The notes under the pieces were generated by a model, which saw only the letters and a program-made list of their open reading frames with translations, made no database searches and was not told the DNA's origin. The position numbers and the translations under genes were made by a program. A stretch of DNA of 64,000 nucleotides from Roseibium limicola (GTDB taxonomy: Bacteria; Pseudomonadota; Alphaproteobacteria; Rhizobiales; Stappiaceae), in contig NZ_JAFLNF010000007.1 of assembly GCF_017313085.1 (NCBI RefSeq), positions 1 to 64,000 on the forward strand, read 5' to 3'. Of the stretch, positions 9,409 through 18,601 are shown piece by piece. Position 1 is the stretch's first letter; each line of letters opens with the position of its first letter.

Positions 9409-9721
9409 TGATAAAATCCGGGAACTTTTTCGAGGCCACCACGTTTAGACGATGGCCATGAACAAGGGAAGCGCACCAACCTTGGTGAGCCATCCGCAGC
9501 AGAATAAAGCGGCAATATCCTGCTCACTGCGGATTTCAGTTGACTTTTCGCCGCTTTCGCTGGATTTTTCCGCTCTGTTCCTGCGATGAAGTCGATGCCC
9601 GCCTCGCGGCTAACCACGTGAGGGATTTGGCGCATCCCACAGAGCGAACAGCTAGAGGCCACCGGGCAAAATCAGCATGTCCCGCACCTCTTGACCCGAA
9701 ACAACAGAGGAGATCGCGACC
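9409..9721 (+). promoter_or_regulatory. infC leader/promoter region
   Basis: No convincing gene lies here. A TTGACT at 9540-9545 is a possible -35 box, but no good -10 follows. AGAGGAG at 9706-9712 is a strong ribosome site nine bases before an ATT codon and decides the infC start. Only the ribosome site is well supported; the promoter is weak. Confidence 0.45.
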
Positions 9722-10261
9722 ATTCGCCGTCCATTCCGCGCCCCGCCTACCACAAAGGAAGGCCCGCGCACTAACCAAGAAATTCGCGTCCGCGAAGTCC
9801 AGTTGATCGATCACGAAGGCTCCAACCGGGGTATTGTGCTCACCGAAGAAGCTATGGACATCGCTGTGGGAGCCGGACTGGATCTTGTAGAGATTCAGCC
9901 CAACGCCCAACCCCCTGTGTGCAAAATTCTGGATTACGGCCGGTACAAGTACCAGTCCCAGAAGAAGGCAGCAGAAACGCGGAAGAAACAGAAGACCGTC
10001 GAGATCAAAGAGATCAAGATGCGGCCGAACATCGACACCCATGATTATGAGGTGAAGATGCGCAACATGCTGCGGTTCTTCGGGGATGGAGACAAGGTCA
10101 AGGTGACGCTCCGCTTCCGCGGTCGTGAAATGGCGCACCAGGATCTTGGCATGAAGCTGCTGAACAAGGTGCGTTTGGAGACGGAAGAGATCGCAAAGGT
10201 CGAATCCAACCCCCGCCTTGAAGGCCGCCAGATGGTGATGGTTCTTTCGCCAATCAAATAA
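9722..10261 (+). CDS. infC: Translation initiation factor IF-3, with AUU start codon
   Basis: IF-3 binds the 30S subunit and proofreads initiator tRNA and start codon. The familiar body is visible: [18 protein letters not shown] at the N-domain, a Lys-rich linker ([12 protein letters not shown]), and the C-domain [17 protein letters not shown] through MVMVLSPIK. No ATG or GTG lies upstream of conserved residues. In frame, ATT at 9722 begins (M)RRPFRAPP, the expected alphaproteobacterial N-terminus, and the ribosome site AGAGGAG is nine bases upstream, giving 179 residues. Rare AUU starts let IF-3 repress its own translation in Escherichia coli; the same is inferred here. The gene ends in its own terminator, and rpmI-rplT do not follow. 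Confidence 0.93.
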   Translation: MRRPFRAPPTTKEGPRTNQEIRVREVQLIDHEGSNRGIVLTEEAMDIAVGAGLDLVEIQPNAQPPVCKILDYGRYKYQSQKKAAETRKKQKTVEIKEIKMRPNIDTHDYEVKMRNMLRFFGDGDKVKVTLRFRGREMAHQDLGMKLLNKVRLETEEIAKVESNPRLEGRQMVMVLSPIK

Positions 10262-10291
10262 GCGCGTATTTTACATGCGCCTGACCGTTAT

Positions 10292-10320
10292 AAAAAACCC
10301 CGCCAATGGCGGGGTTTTTT
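10292..10320 (+). terminator. Terminator after infC, bidirectional
   Basis: AAAAAACCCCGCC at 10292-10304 pairs perfectly with GGCGGGGTTTTTT at 10308-10320 around a three-base loop. The T-run serves infC on the plus strand and the mirrored A-run serves the converging oxidoreductase gene on the minus strand. Confidence 0.93.
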
Positions 10321-10367
10321 GGTTTTCGCACAAGATCGCCTCCGCATGACACGGAGAAGAGCGGAGC

Positions 10368-11378
10368 CTAGAGCCCCACCCAGCCGTTGGTTTTCTCGGA
10401 TTCAAACATCGCATCGAGGATCGCCATGTTCTGCACCGCATCAGCCGAACCATAGGGCAGATCGATCTCACCGCGAATGGCCTGACCGAAGACATCCACC
10501 AGCTCCGCATATTGATCGGAAGGCGCGACGGTCTCGGAACGCGCATTGACTTCGACAAAGCCGTTGCCGTCATCGATCCGCAACGTCGTCGCCTCGGCCT
10601 GCGGTGCGTTGTAAGGGATCAGAATCTCCAGACGCTTCTTGGTGCCGCACAGATGCAGCCGCTGATATGGCGTCAGCTGGGTCGACACCGTGAAGTCCAG
10701 GCGGCGCCCGCCACCAAAGTCGAGGAGCGCACTGGACAGCGTGTCGGTCTTGAACGTCGGGTCCCGATCGATCATCGATACCAGCCGCTGCGGCTCCGCC
10801 TCGAAGAAATAGCGTCCCGCCACCATCGGATAGCAGCCGATGTCCAGCAAGGCTCCGCCGCCGATTTCCGGGTTGTTGCGGATGTTGGCCGGATCCGCGT
10901 TGAAGTAGGAAAAGAACGACTGGATCGCGCGCAGCTCGCCAAGCTCGCCGGATCGCACGATCTCCCGAGCCTTGATCCACTGCGGGTGTGCGCGGACCAT
11001 GAAGCCCTCGGCGACCAGCTTGTCCTTTGGCAGCTTCAAAAGCAGGCGGGCTTCCTCTGCATTCAGCGCAATCGGCTTCTCACACAGCACATGCTTGCCT
11101 GCTTCCACGGCCTGGATCGTCAGAGGGACATGCAGGTGGTTTGGCAACGGATTGTAAATGGCATCGATGTCCGGATCAGCCAGCAGCGCCTCGTAGGAGC
11201 CATAGGCTTTCTCGATCCCCAGCGCGTCGGCCGCCGCCCGCGCGTTGTCCTCAGACCGCGAGGCGATGGCCATGGCCTTGCCGGTGGTGGAGCGGCCAAT
11301 ACCGGGAATGACCTTCTCCATGCCGATCTTTGCAGTAGACAGTATGCCCCAGCGAATGGATTGTCTGTGGTCCGCCAT
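10368..11378 (-). CDS. Gfo/Idh/MocA-family NAD(P)-dependent oxidoreductase
   Basis: 336 residues. The N-terminal Rossmann domain begins RWGILSTAKIG and has the family lysine motif CEKPIALN (EKP at residues 100-102), whose Lys is catalytic. The C-terminal alpha/beta domain (GGGALLDIGCYPMVAGRYFF) carries the G-x-x-x-D-x-G-x-H/Y-type active-site block. Relatives oxidise or reduce sugars, inositols or trans-dihydrodiols; the substrate is not evident. ATG at 11378 is chosen because GGAGG lies seven bases upstream and residue 9 onward matches the domain start; a longer open frame upstream is rejected. It shares a terminator with infC. Confidence 0.9.
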   Translation of the reverse strand: MADHRQSIRWGILSTAKIGMEKVIPGIGRSTTGKAMAIASRSEDNARAAADALGIEKAYGSYEALLADPDIDAIYNPLPNHLHVPLTIQAVEAGKHVLCEKPIALNAEEARLLLKLPKDKLVAEGFMVRAHPQWIKAREIVRSGELGELRAIQSFFSYFNADPANIRNNPEIGGGALLDIGCYPMVAGRYFFEAEPQRLVSMIDRDPTFKTDTLSSALLDFGGGRRLDFTVSTQLTPYQRLHLCGTKKRLEILIPYNAPQAEATTLRIDDGNGFVEVNARSETVAPSDQYAELVDVFGQAIRGEIDLPYGSADAVQNMAILDAMFESEKTNGWVGL

Positions 11379-11539
11379 GACGTAACCTCCCCCATGTGCT
11401 TTTGGTTGATCAGAGCCTTGAGCAACGTAACTCAAATTCTCCGCAGTCATGACAATGATCCCCGCCTTTGGCAAGGCGCCCACAGGGGCAAACCGTCCAC
11501 TGTTGAGCCGGAAGGGCCACCGGGAAATCGACCGGTTCG

Positions 11540-12454
11540 CTAAAACCGTTCTGGCACGTAAAGCTCGTCCGGCAGCACCTTGCGCTCGTAATCGGGATTG
11601 AAGACGCGTTCCGGAAGATGGATCGTTTCATGCGGAACTTCGGCGTATGGCAGTTTCGACAGGAGATGGCTGATGCAGTTCAACCGCGCCCGCTTCTTGT
11701 CATTGCCTTCCACGATGAACCACGGCGCTTCCGGAATATTGGTACGCTCGAAGGTCTCTTCCTTGGCCTTGGTATAGTCTTCCCAGCGCTTGCGCGATTC
11801 CAGGTCCATCGGGCTCAGCTTCCACTGCTTCAGGGGATCGTGGATCCGCATCAAGAAGCGCAGCTGCTGTTCCTGATCGGTGATCGAGAACCAGTATTTG
11901 ATCAAGGTGATGCCGGAGCGCACCAGCATGCGCTCGAACTCGGGCACATCGTTGAAGAACTCCTCAACCTGATCTTCGCTGGCAAACCCCATCACCCGCT
12001 CAACACCCGAGCGGTTATACCAGGAGCGGTCGAAGAGAACCATTTCGCCGGCGGCCGGCAGATGCGGCACATACCGCTGGAAGTACCATTGGCTCTTCTC
12101 GCGCTCCGACGGTGCAGGCAGCGCCACCACACGGGCAACCCGTGGATTGAGCCGCTGGGTAATGCGCTTGATGACACCGCCCTTGCCGGCCGCATCACGC
12201 CCTTCAAAGATGACGACCACCTTCTTGCCTTCGGCTTGCACCCAATCCTGCAGCTTTACCAGTTCGGCCTGCATCCGCAGCAGCTCATGGAAATAGACCT
12301 TGCGATCCAGTTCCGCGCCTTGCGCGTGCTCGTGCCGAGAGATGAAGGCCAGCTCCTTCGAGATCAACAGATCGTCGATCTCCATTTCCAGCTCTTCGTC
12401 CAGGCTATCAAGCCATTCGGCCTCCACCCAGGTCCGGGCGCTGTCATCGGTCAT
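11540..12454 (-). CDS. ppk2: Polyphosphate kinase 2
   Basis: 304 residues, the standard length for class I PPK2, which transfers phosphate between polyphosphate and nucleoside diphosphates in the cytosol, usually favouring GTP/ATP formation. The Walker A motif GRDAAGKGG is at 85-93 and the lid/Walker B block FDRSWYNRSGVERVMGF at about 141-157; YWFSITDQEQQLRFLMRIHDPLKQWKLSPMD is also diagnostic. The gene is single, with no ppk1 or exopolyphosphatase nearby. Nucleotide preference cannot be settled from sequence alone. Confidence 0.94.
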   Translation of the reverse strand: MTDDSARTWVEAEWLDSLDEELEMEIDDLLISKELAFISRHEHAQGAELDRKVYFHELLRMQAELVKLQDWVQAEGKKVVVIFEGRDAAGKGGVIKRITQRLNPRVARVVALPAPSEREKSQWYFQRYVPHLPAAGEMVLFDRSWYNRSGVERVMGFASEDQVEEFFNDVPEFERMLVRSGITLIKYWFSITDQEQQLRFLMRIHDPLKQWKLSPMDLESRKRWEDYTKAKEETFERTNIPEAPWFIVEGNDKKRARLNCISHLLSKLPYAEVPHETIHLPERVFNPDYERKVLPDELYVPERF

Positions 12455-12627
12455 GAAGGGGTCCTCGTAGTCAAGAAACGGGTCAGGCTCCGCCCGGCGC
12501 AGGGCGGACGCAAAGCAGTTCTACCCAGTGTGAAGCGAGGGTGTGTTACGGTTTTTTGACAAAACCGGAGAATCTGCAAGCAGAGGCGAAAGAAGCGCCG
12601 CTTTGGCTGTCCGCAACGCCCAAAAGC

Positions 12628-13464
12628 TCATCCGGATGCCAATTTGCGCTGCCGATAGCGGCGGATGGTTTCGGCGATTCGCTCCGCGTCCAGCTTCTCC
12701 ACACTCTTTTGCGCATCGACCGACAGCGTCTTGCCGTAGATCTTCTCCTTCAGGCGTCGCGTCCGTTTCTTTTGTCGCTCCGCAAATCCGCGTGGCAAGG
12801 CGACGCCCTCCTTGTCGAGACCGACAAGCACCCGGTTGAGGTCCGGAATGACCTCGCAGGAGATGGAGAACTCATCGCCATTGGCTGCCTTGAAGATCAG
12901 TGTCTTTGTTTCCTTCGCCGCACTGAGCAGGGCGACCCTGCGTCGACTGTCGCCGCCCCTCAGCCCCATCATCCAGGCACCGCCCCCGGTGGCCTTCAGG
13001 TGCTTCAGATCGACTTCCAGCAGCTCGCTGAAGCGCACCCGGGCGGTCAGGCCCATTTGGGTGATCTCAAAGCCGTTGTTGAAGAAGCGAACCCAGGAGG
13101 TTTCCTGGCGGGCCACCACCAGAAACACCGGAACGCACATGCTGGCCGGCAGCAGCAACAGCAGGAAGAACACCCCGCTGCCCTGTCCGCCGGTGGCAGC
13201 CCCGGTAAAGGCTGCGGAAAACAACGGCACGCCGATCAGGAAGCCGATGCAGTCGCTGATCCAGATATTGGGCACCGCATCCGGGCGCACGGCTCCCGGC
13301 GAGGGACGCGGGCGCGGAATAGCGAAATAGATTGCAACCGCAGCGGCAAAGCACAACCCACTGCTCAGTGGCGTGAGAAACGTCAAACCGCCCCAGAGCC
13401 CGAGGATGCCGAGCCCAAGGGCCAGCAATCGTCGTAGGAGTTCCAGTTTAGCCGCGCGCCCCAT
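12628..13464 (-). CDS. Uncharacterised membrane-anchored protein
   Basis: 278 residues. The N-terminal half has about four hydrophobic segments (LLALGLGILGLWGGLTFL, LCFAAAVAIYFAI, GFLIGVPLFSAAF, GVFFLLLLLPASMCVPVFLVVA). The C-terminal half is cytoplasmic, with a beta-rich PH-like stretch (SWVRFFNNGFEITQMGLTARVRFSELLEVDLKHLK) and a very basic tail (RQKKRTRRLKEKIYGK). This layout resembles membrane-bound PH-domain proteins, but no family is recognised with confidence. It stands alone upstream of ppk2 in the same direction. Confidence 0.75.
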   Translation of the reverse strand: MGRAAKLELLRRLLALGLGILGLWGGLTFLTPLSSGLCFAAAVAIYFAIPRPRPSPGAVRPDAVPNIWISDCIGFLIGVPLFSAAFTGAATGGQGSGVFFLLLLLPASMCVPVFLVVARQETSWVRFFNNGFEITQMGLTARVRFSELLEVDLKHLKATGGGAWMMGLRGGDSRRRVALLSAAKETKTLIFKAANGDEFSISCEVIPDLNRVLVGLDKEGVALPRGFAERQKKRTRRLKEKIYGKTLSVDAQKSVEKLDAERIAETIRRYRQRKLASG

Positions 13465-13882
13465 GCCGCCTCCCGAAGCCTTGCCTCAAACGCCGTAAAC
13501 AATCGTGATTCGCCCATGAGAATCCGAAACGTCATGGCGGTCAAGTTGGCGGTTTGGGCAGAGGCTCAGGAATGGCCGCAGTCACGGTTTATTCCGTACT
13601 GGGTGCCGAAAGGTCATGGCAAAACTGTTCGCTATCTATCGGCAGAAGCATTCCCAGAGAACCAGACCCAGGACGAAGCGGGTTGAATTATCAGTTTGGG
13701 CACATTCGCGCGAAACGATAGCCACTAGCATATGCCAAATAAATTCTATTAAGAGTTGTATTTTTCCAGTGATAAGGTGGAGTTTAGTGTCTAGAGCAGT
13801 TGAGACGGATACGAAATTTAATATTACGGCTTGGGCTAAACATTTTCGTCGGAAATGAATTTTACAAACTAGGAGTTTTCAC
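13465..13882. other. AT-enriched 418-bp gap
   Basis: Composition drops clearly here against neighbours, with AT-rich words such as AAATAAATTCTATTAAGAG. Apart from a doubtful 80-codon frame at 13616 nothing coding is convincing. AGGAG at 13871-13875 is the ribosome site of the following acetyltransferase. Confidence 0.5.
13616..13858 (+). CDS. Doubtful small open frame
   Basis: Eighty codons starting ATG, rich in Arg, Lys, Ser and Thr, with no membrane segment or recognisable motif. It has the same AT-rich composition as the adjacent GNAT gene. No clear ribosome site is present. It may be noise or a remnant of acquired DNA; listed only because it fills part of an otherwise empty gap. Confidence 0.2.
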   Translation: MAKLFAIYRQKHSQRTRPRTKRVELSVWAHSRETIATSICQINSIKSCIFPVIRWSLVSRAVETDTKFNITAWAKHFRRK

Positions 13883-14386
13883 ATGTTTCTTCAACTAGAA
13901 GTAAAGCCAGGAAAAGACGTAGAACAATCCCGGAGAAAAATATTTGAAGAACTTGTTAAGAACGATTCACAGGTCAACAACAAAACTCTATCGAATTTTG
14001 TAAAGGAAGCGCATTTTCTAGCCTTTCTTTTCATCGAAGGGATACTAGTCGGTACGAACGCGATCAAGAACAACAAACCCTATCAGCGGACACTTGAAGA
14101 AAAATCTGCTGTTAAGCTCCCGGACACTGACTTTTTTGGTGAGGTCGGCTACTTGCACGTTGAGAAGGACCATAGGAGCGCGGGGCTGGGCGATCTCCTC
14201 ATCCTTGGAACACTCGCGGCAGTTAGGAATGAAGGGCTCTTCGCTACTATCCAGACGAAGAACCTTTCATCTCGCCGATTATTTGAACGGCACGGTTTTA
14301 TGCAAGTTGGGAAGTCATGGGCATCAAAACAAAAGGATGATCGGGTCAATCTCTATGTGCGACCGGGCCTCAAAAAATCAAATTGA
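13883..14386 (+). CDS. GNAT-family N-acetyltransferase
   Basis: 167 residues. The acetyl-CoA binding motif A is readable as EVGYLHVEKDHRSAGLGDLL (R-x-x-G-x-G/A at RSAGLG), followed by the C-terminal block SSRRLFERHGFMQVG typical of GNAT domains. The acceptor is unknown; relatives acetylate small molecules, tRNA or protein N-termini. AGGAG lies seven bases upstream of the ATG. Codon use is notably AT-rich (many AAA, ATA, TTT, CTA) against the GC-rich neighbours, and the gene sits beside the 3' end of a tRNA gene. Horizontal acquisition is therefore likely, although no integrase or flanking repeat was found. Confidence 0.86.
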   Translation: MFLQLEVKPGKDVEQSRRKIFEELVKNDSQVNNKTLSNFVKEAHFLAFLFIEGILVGTNAIKNNKPYQRTLEEKSAVKLPDTDFFGEVGYLHVEKDHRSAGLGDLLILGTLAAVRNEGLFATIQTKNLSSRRLFERHGFMQVGKSWASKQKDDRVNLYVRPGLKKSN

Positions 14387-14409
14387 TTCAACTAAGTAGT
14401 TTAGAGAAC

Positions 14410-14485
14410 TGGTGCCGCTTACGTGACTCGAACACGTGACCCCATCATTACGAATGATGTGCTCTACCAACTGAGCTAAAGCGGC
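14410..14485 (-). tRNA. tRNA-Thr, anticodon CGU
   Basis: Reading the minus strand from 14485, a full cloverleaf forms: acceptor GCCGCTT/AAGCGGC, D-arm with GGTAGAGCA, anticodon stem CATCA/TGATG with loop TTCGTAA (anticodon CGU, reading ACG), T-arm around GTTCGAGTC, discriminator A and encoded CCA at 14412-14410. It is complete at 76 bases. A T-rich run on the minus strand near 14377-14371, preceded by the small palindrome AATCAATTTGATT, may terminate it. Confidence 0.97.
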
Positions 14486-14555
14486 TCTGCATCCGGATAA
14501 AATCAGACGGGTGCACATCGGTCGAAACCGAATGCGCCGCTAAATACCGGAGCAG

Positions 14556-14584
14556 GACGCCAGATGCAAGAGGCATCTGACGTC
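14556..14584 (-). terminator. Hairpin downstream of hemY
   Basis: GACGcCAGATGC at 14556-14567 pairs with GCATCTGaCGTC at 14573-14584 (11 of 12 pairs) around AAGAG. It lies 33 bases beyond the hemY stop on the minus strand. There is no T-run, so it may act with Rho or merely protect the 3' end. Confidence 0.45.
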
Positions 14585-14616
14585 TGTTGATGACTGTCTA
14601 GACAGCGAGAAGCTGC

Positions 14617-16560
14617 CTAGTTGAAAAACCGCGAGCGTGGGGGGCGGGCAAAGCCATCTTCTTCAGGGTCATCATCCAGACCCGGATCGTCGGGCATCCG
14701 TTCCAGCGGGAATTCGATCCTCTGGTTCAGGCCATCCTTGCCCTTGCTACTGGTCGATGTCGAAGACTCTTTTGACGTCTCACCCGCCACAGCAGCAGTC
14801 CCCGCGGTTGGATTCTTGTCCGCAGCAGTCGGTACCGGTTCGCTGCCATGGGAAGCATCATCCGCTGCCTTGGCAGGAGAGGCCGAAGCACTGGCCGGAG
14901 TTTGGGCTGCAGCTTGGGCCGCAGGAGCGGCTTTCGGGTCGACCAGCAGATCATGCGGGCGCTTCATTTCGCGCACATCATCCGTCGTGCCTTCCACACC
15001 GGTGGGCTTCGAGGCAACAGGCGTCGGCTCTATCGCCACAGCGGCCTCAGACGGCTTAGTGCCTGCCGGCATCGCCGGCGCTTTTGCGCCCTCGGCTGTC
15101 GGCTGTGTCGAGACAGGTGCCGCTTCCACGTCCACAACGGGCGTCGCTTCCACGACCGGAGCATCATCATCAGAAACCACGACGGCTGCTGCTGCCGTTC
15201 CCACAGCCTCATTCGGCGTCAGAACCGGCAGTCCGGGTTGATCGAAGGCCGCATCTTCAAGCAACTCGCTTTCATCGCTCATTCCGGCGGGTGTCGCCCA
15301 TTCGAACGCATCCAGTTTCCCGGTCACCGGAGACACCGGCTGCCATTCGCGTGACACGATCCCATCGGCAATCCATGCCTTGTCCTGCGGAGCCCGGACG
15401 GCGCGTGCCAGCCATTCGCGCATGCGGCCACGATCGCCATGTTCGGCTTCTTCCAGTTCCGCCATCATCACGAAGGCAGAGCGCGAGGTTTCCGAGCGCA
15501 GTACCTTCTTCAGAGCTTCGCGGGCCTCGTCGAATTCTCGGGCTTCAATCGCAGCACGGGCGACAGCCAGTTCGCCAACCGAAGAATTGGCCTTCTGCCC
15601 GGCGAGCGACTTGACCCGCTTCAGACGATCAACGGCGCTGTCGCCGCTGCGCACATGGGCATAGGCTTCCGCAAGATCCGGATGTGGCGAGACACGCCAC
15701 GTGCTCTCGATAAGCTTCGAGGCCTTGCGGATTTCGGCTTTCCGGGTGGCAAGGCGCGCGGCCAGAACCGTCGCCGGGACCAGATCCAGCGCCAGCCCAT
15801 GCGCCTCACGCGCCAGCGAATAAGCCCGATCCGGCTCACCCTGCTCAAGATCCTGCGCCAGGGCCGTCAGAATGACGGCCCGTTGACGGCGATAGGTTTT
15901 CTTGTCGAGAAGCTTCGATGTGTAGTTACGCTCCAGCGTTGCCAGAGCCTTTTCCCAGTCGTGAGACACGGCCTGATAGCCAAGAACCGCCTTACCGGCC
16001 CATTCGAGCCCTGGTGTCGCCTGAGATGCCTCTTCGGCATAGTGACGTGCGGCGACAGGTTCACCTTCCCGCTCTGCCTCGATAAAGAGACCATGCAGGC
16101 CCACCGACTTTGTTTCGTCGTCCTCAAGCATCGCTTCGTAGCGATCACGTGCTTCTTCATGCTTTCCAGCCAACTGCGCCGTCTGAGCCAGCAGCAACTT
16201 CGTCGCAGGCTCATGCCGCAACAGCTTGTCAGCATCAACACCATACTTGCGCGCCAGCTTGGGATTGCCGGCCCCGAGAGCCAGCAGACCCTGCGACAGC
16301 GACCGATAGCCCTTTTCCCGACGGCGACGGCGGAAGAAGCGGCTGGCCAGCTTGGGCGAGCGCAGAATCGACATCACCAGCCACAGCGCCAGCAAGATCG
16401 CCAGCAACCCAAGGCCCGCCATCAGCACGACCACGACCGGTGGCTGTTCCCAGACGTATCCCTGCCAGGTAATGGAGATCACCCCCGGCAAATCCGACAA
16501 CCAGGCAACCCCGAGGGTTACCAGAAAGAGAAAGGCGAAAAAGATCAAGACACGGATCAT
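14617..16560 (-). CDS. hemY: HemY-family membrane protein with tetratricopeptide-like domain
   Basis: 647 residues. Two N-terminal membrane helices (MIRVLIFFAFLFLVTLGVAWL and VVVVLMAGLGLLAILLALWLVMSIL) match the HemY N-terminal family, followed by a basic loop (FRRRRREKGYRSLSQGLLALGAGNPKLARKYG) and a helical-repeat region up to about residue 400. A low-complexity Ala/Pro/Thr tail ends in NQRIEFPLERMPDDPGLDDDP. This is the proteobacterial HemY of the hem operon, of unclear role in late haem synthesis, not the protoporphyrinogen oxidase of the same name. ATG at 16560 directly precedes the first helix. It is last in the hemC-hemD-mic60-hemY series. Confidence 0.88.
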   Translation of the reverse strand: MIRVLIFFAFLFLVTLGVAWLSDLPGVISITWQGYVWEQPPVVVVLMAGLGLLAILLALWLVMSILRSPKLASRFFRRRRREKGYRSLSQGLLALGAGNPKLARKYGVDADKLLRHEPATKLLLAQTAQLAGKHEEARDRYEAMLEDDETKSVGLHGLFIEAEREGEPVAARHYAEEASQATPGLEWAGKAVLGYQAVSHDWEKALATLERNYTSKLLDKKTYRRQRAVILTALAQDLEQGEPDRAYSLAREAHGLALDLVPATVLAARLATRKAEIRKASKLIESTWRVSPHPDLAEAYAHVRSGDSAVDRLKRVKSLAGQKANSSVGELAVARAAIEAREFDEAREALKKVLRSETSRSAFVMMAELEEAEHGDRGRMREWLARAVRAPQDKAWIADGIVSREWQPVSPVTGKLDAFEWATPAGMSDESELLEDAAFDQPGLPVLTPNEAVGTAAAAVVVSDDDAPVVEATPVVDVEAAPVSTQPTAEGAKAPAMPAGTKPSEAAVAIEPTPVASKPTGVEGTTDDVREMKRPHDLLVDPKAAPAAQAAAQTPASASASPAKAADDASHGSEPVPTAADKNPTAGTAAVAGETSKESSTSTSSKGKDGLNQRIEFPLERMPDDPGLDDDPEEDGFARPPRSRFFN

Positions 16561-16662
16561 TCCGCAGGCTCCCAAATCACCGGCTCAGCCGGTCCTCATG
16601 AAAATCGCTCGACGCCATCCCCACCCATCGTGATGTGGAGGAGACCTCGAAGAAACGTCGTG

Positions 16663-18471
16663 TCAGCTGTCCCGTGCGCCCAGCGCCCGAAGCACCTCGT
16701 CGGAGGTCTGCCGCGTCAGTGTGTCAACGGCCACCCGTGCCCGGGCCCGCTCGGCCCATTCGGCACCGACGTCCTTCGCCGGGTCCGGCAGCTTGTCGTA
16801 GGCAGCCAGAGCTGTTTCCAGATCAGCTTGCCCCACGGCCCGCTCCATGCGGCGCAGCTCGGCCTCCGGACCTTCGCCCGAGACATCGCCAGGGCCGCGC
16901 ACCGCAATCAGTGAACGCGCTCCCGACAGCAGGCTGTCGAAAACGTCGCCGTCCCGTCCCGGCTTGGTGATGGCAGCAAACATCGCCCGCGCCGTTGCCG
17001 GGAACTCGGCAATCAGGGTTGGCGTCGGAGACACGCCTTTATCGGCATGAGCCGTCAAAGCCGAAAGATCCATATCGGCGGGCAGTCCGGCGCGCACCGC
17101 CGCCAGTTCCGCCTGATACGGCCGGCCAGAATCAATCGCCGACTTCAACGCGGCAATCGACAGGGCACGGGCGGCCAGCTCACGGGCTGTCGCATCGCCC
17201 ATGGTCGCCTCGACGGCAGCCAGGCGCTTCGACATGGTGTCCAGTTGTTCCTTGATGGCTGTCTGATTGGCCGCGACCCGTCCGGACAACGTCTGGATAT
17301 CCCCTGACAAGGCAGCCAGGCTTTCGCTGGAGCGCGACTGACTGTCGGCAAGCGTCTTCAGGGACACATCAGACGTCGACACGGCAGACTGGGCTGCCTT
17401 GGCAGTCGCCTCGACACTGTCCACCTGGTCGCTCAACCCCGACACAGTGGATTGCAGCTCCTGCAGATTGGCGCTGAGCGCATCTGCGGTTTTGATCTCG
17501 TCTTCAACGGAAGAAAGACTGGACTTGAGCCCTTCGATCTCCGACGTGATGCCGGAGAGATCAACCTGCGCAGCATCAGTCCCGGCACCATTCGCCGCAC
17601 CGGCCTCAACCCGCGCGCTCAATGCGGCGATGTCCTGGCGCAGCGCATCAAGCGCGGCAGGATCTGTGCTTGCCCCCTCTGCGGAGGACGCTGTCTCGAC
17701 CTTGGTTTCCAGCGCACTCAAACGCTCTGAAACATCAGAGCCCTCTGCGGAAGCAGTCGACCCTGCCTGAACCTGCGCTTCCAGTGCAGACACCCGGTTA
17801 TCAAGCGTTTCGCCGCCTTCTTCAGGCATTGAGGCAATCGGCAGCATCCCGGCCACATGCAGACCGTAGGCACCTGACAGAACGACAGCACCGCCAAAGA
17901 CGGCAGCAAACACCAGCCCGGCAACGCCGACGCCATGGCTCTCGGCCTGTGGAGGCGGCGTAAAGGATTTCGATCGCCGATCGGCATCGCTTGAGCTGGA
18001 AGCTCCTGCAGCCGACCCCGACGCAGGCACTGAAGAGGATCCGACCGCACTTGACCCTGTGGAGCCGGGCTTCGAGGCAGTGGAAGACGCAGATCCCGAC
18101 GACGCAGAGCTGGCAGCCGAACTGTGTGGAGATGTCGCAGTGGATGGCTTGCTGCTTGCTGCGCCAGAAGAGCCAGAAACCCCAGACGTGCCGGATTTTG
18201 CACCGCTAGCGCTCGGGGCAGCTGACGAAGCGGCAGGCGTTCTGGCAGCATCCGGCTTGCCGGTTTCGCCCGCTGGCTTGCCGGCGATCGGCTTGGCTTC
18301 GAGATCAATCGTCACCGGCCGTTTGGATTTCGGCGGGATCGCACTGCTCTTTGCGCTGCTCGCCGTTTGCCCCTCAGACGTCGTCGACCCTTGCTTTGCG
18401 CCGGATTGCGCAGACGAGGGCTTGTCACCTGAAGATGGGGTCTTGCTGGAAGGATCTTTGTCCGTCGGCAT
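16663..18471 (-). CDS. Mitofilin/Mic60-like inner-membrane protein
   Basis: 602 residues. Residues 1-170 are disordered and Ser/Ala/Lys/Pro-rich. One membrane helix (GVGVAGLVFAAVFGGAVVLSGAYGLHVAGM) lies near 176-205, then about 230 residues of periplasmic coiled coil, then a C-terminal helical domain with RPYQAELAAVRAGLP and VSPTPTLIAEFP, the mitofilin signature. Alphaproteobacterial Mic60 homologues lie next to hemY in the hem cluster and can bend membranes, being relatives of the mitochondrial crista-junction protein; this gene fits that position and domain plan. It was formerly annotated as a HemX-like or COG4223 protein. Confidence 0.87.
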   Translation of the reverse strand: MPTDKDPSSKTPSSGDKPSSAQSGAKQGSTTSEGQTASSAKSSAIPPKSKRPVTIDLEAKPIAGKPAGETGKPDAARTPAASSAAPSASGAKSGTSGVSGSSGAASSKPSTATSPHSSAASSASSGSASSTASKPGSTGSSAVGSSSVPASGSAAGASSSSDADRRSKSFTPPPQAESHGVGVAGLVFAAVFGGAVVLSGAYGLHVAGMLPIASMPEEGGETLDNRVSALEAQVQAGSTASAEGSDVSERLSALETKVETASSAEGASTDPAALDALRQDIAALSARVEAGAANGAGTDAAQVDLSGITSEIEGLKSSLSSVEDEIKTADALSANLQELQSTVSGLSDQVDSVEATAKAAQSAVSTSDVSLKTLADSQSRSSESLAALSGDIQTLSGRVAANQTAIKEQLDTMSKRLAAVEATMGDATARELAARALSIAALKSAIDSGRPYQAELAAVRAGLPADMDLSALTAHADKGVSPTPTLIAEFPATARAMFAAITKPGRDGDVFDSLLSGARSLIAVRGPGDVSGEGPEAELRRMERAVGQADLETALAAYDKLPDPAKDVGAEWAERARARVAVDTLTRQTSDEVLRALGARDS

Positions 18472-18601
18472 CTGCTAGGTCCTCACCTTAAATCCCCGAA
18501 GGAACGGGGTTTCTCACATACTATACACGCCCTGAGAGCAAGCGGTAGCGGCATGCCAAAGTCTTTTCCGCGCTGCGGAAACACAGTCAGAACGGCTCGG
18601 G

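Noticed and set aside
13602..13608. GGTGCCG matching the tRNA-Thr 3' end (14411-14417), a possible att site
   Set aside because: Only seven bases match, which is expected by chance; real tRNA-directed att repeats are longer.
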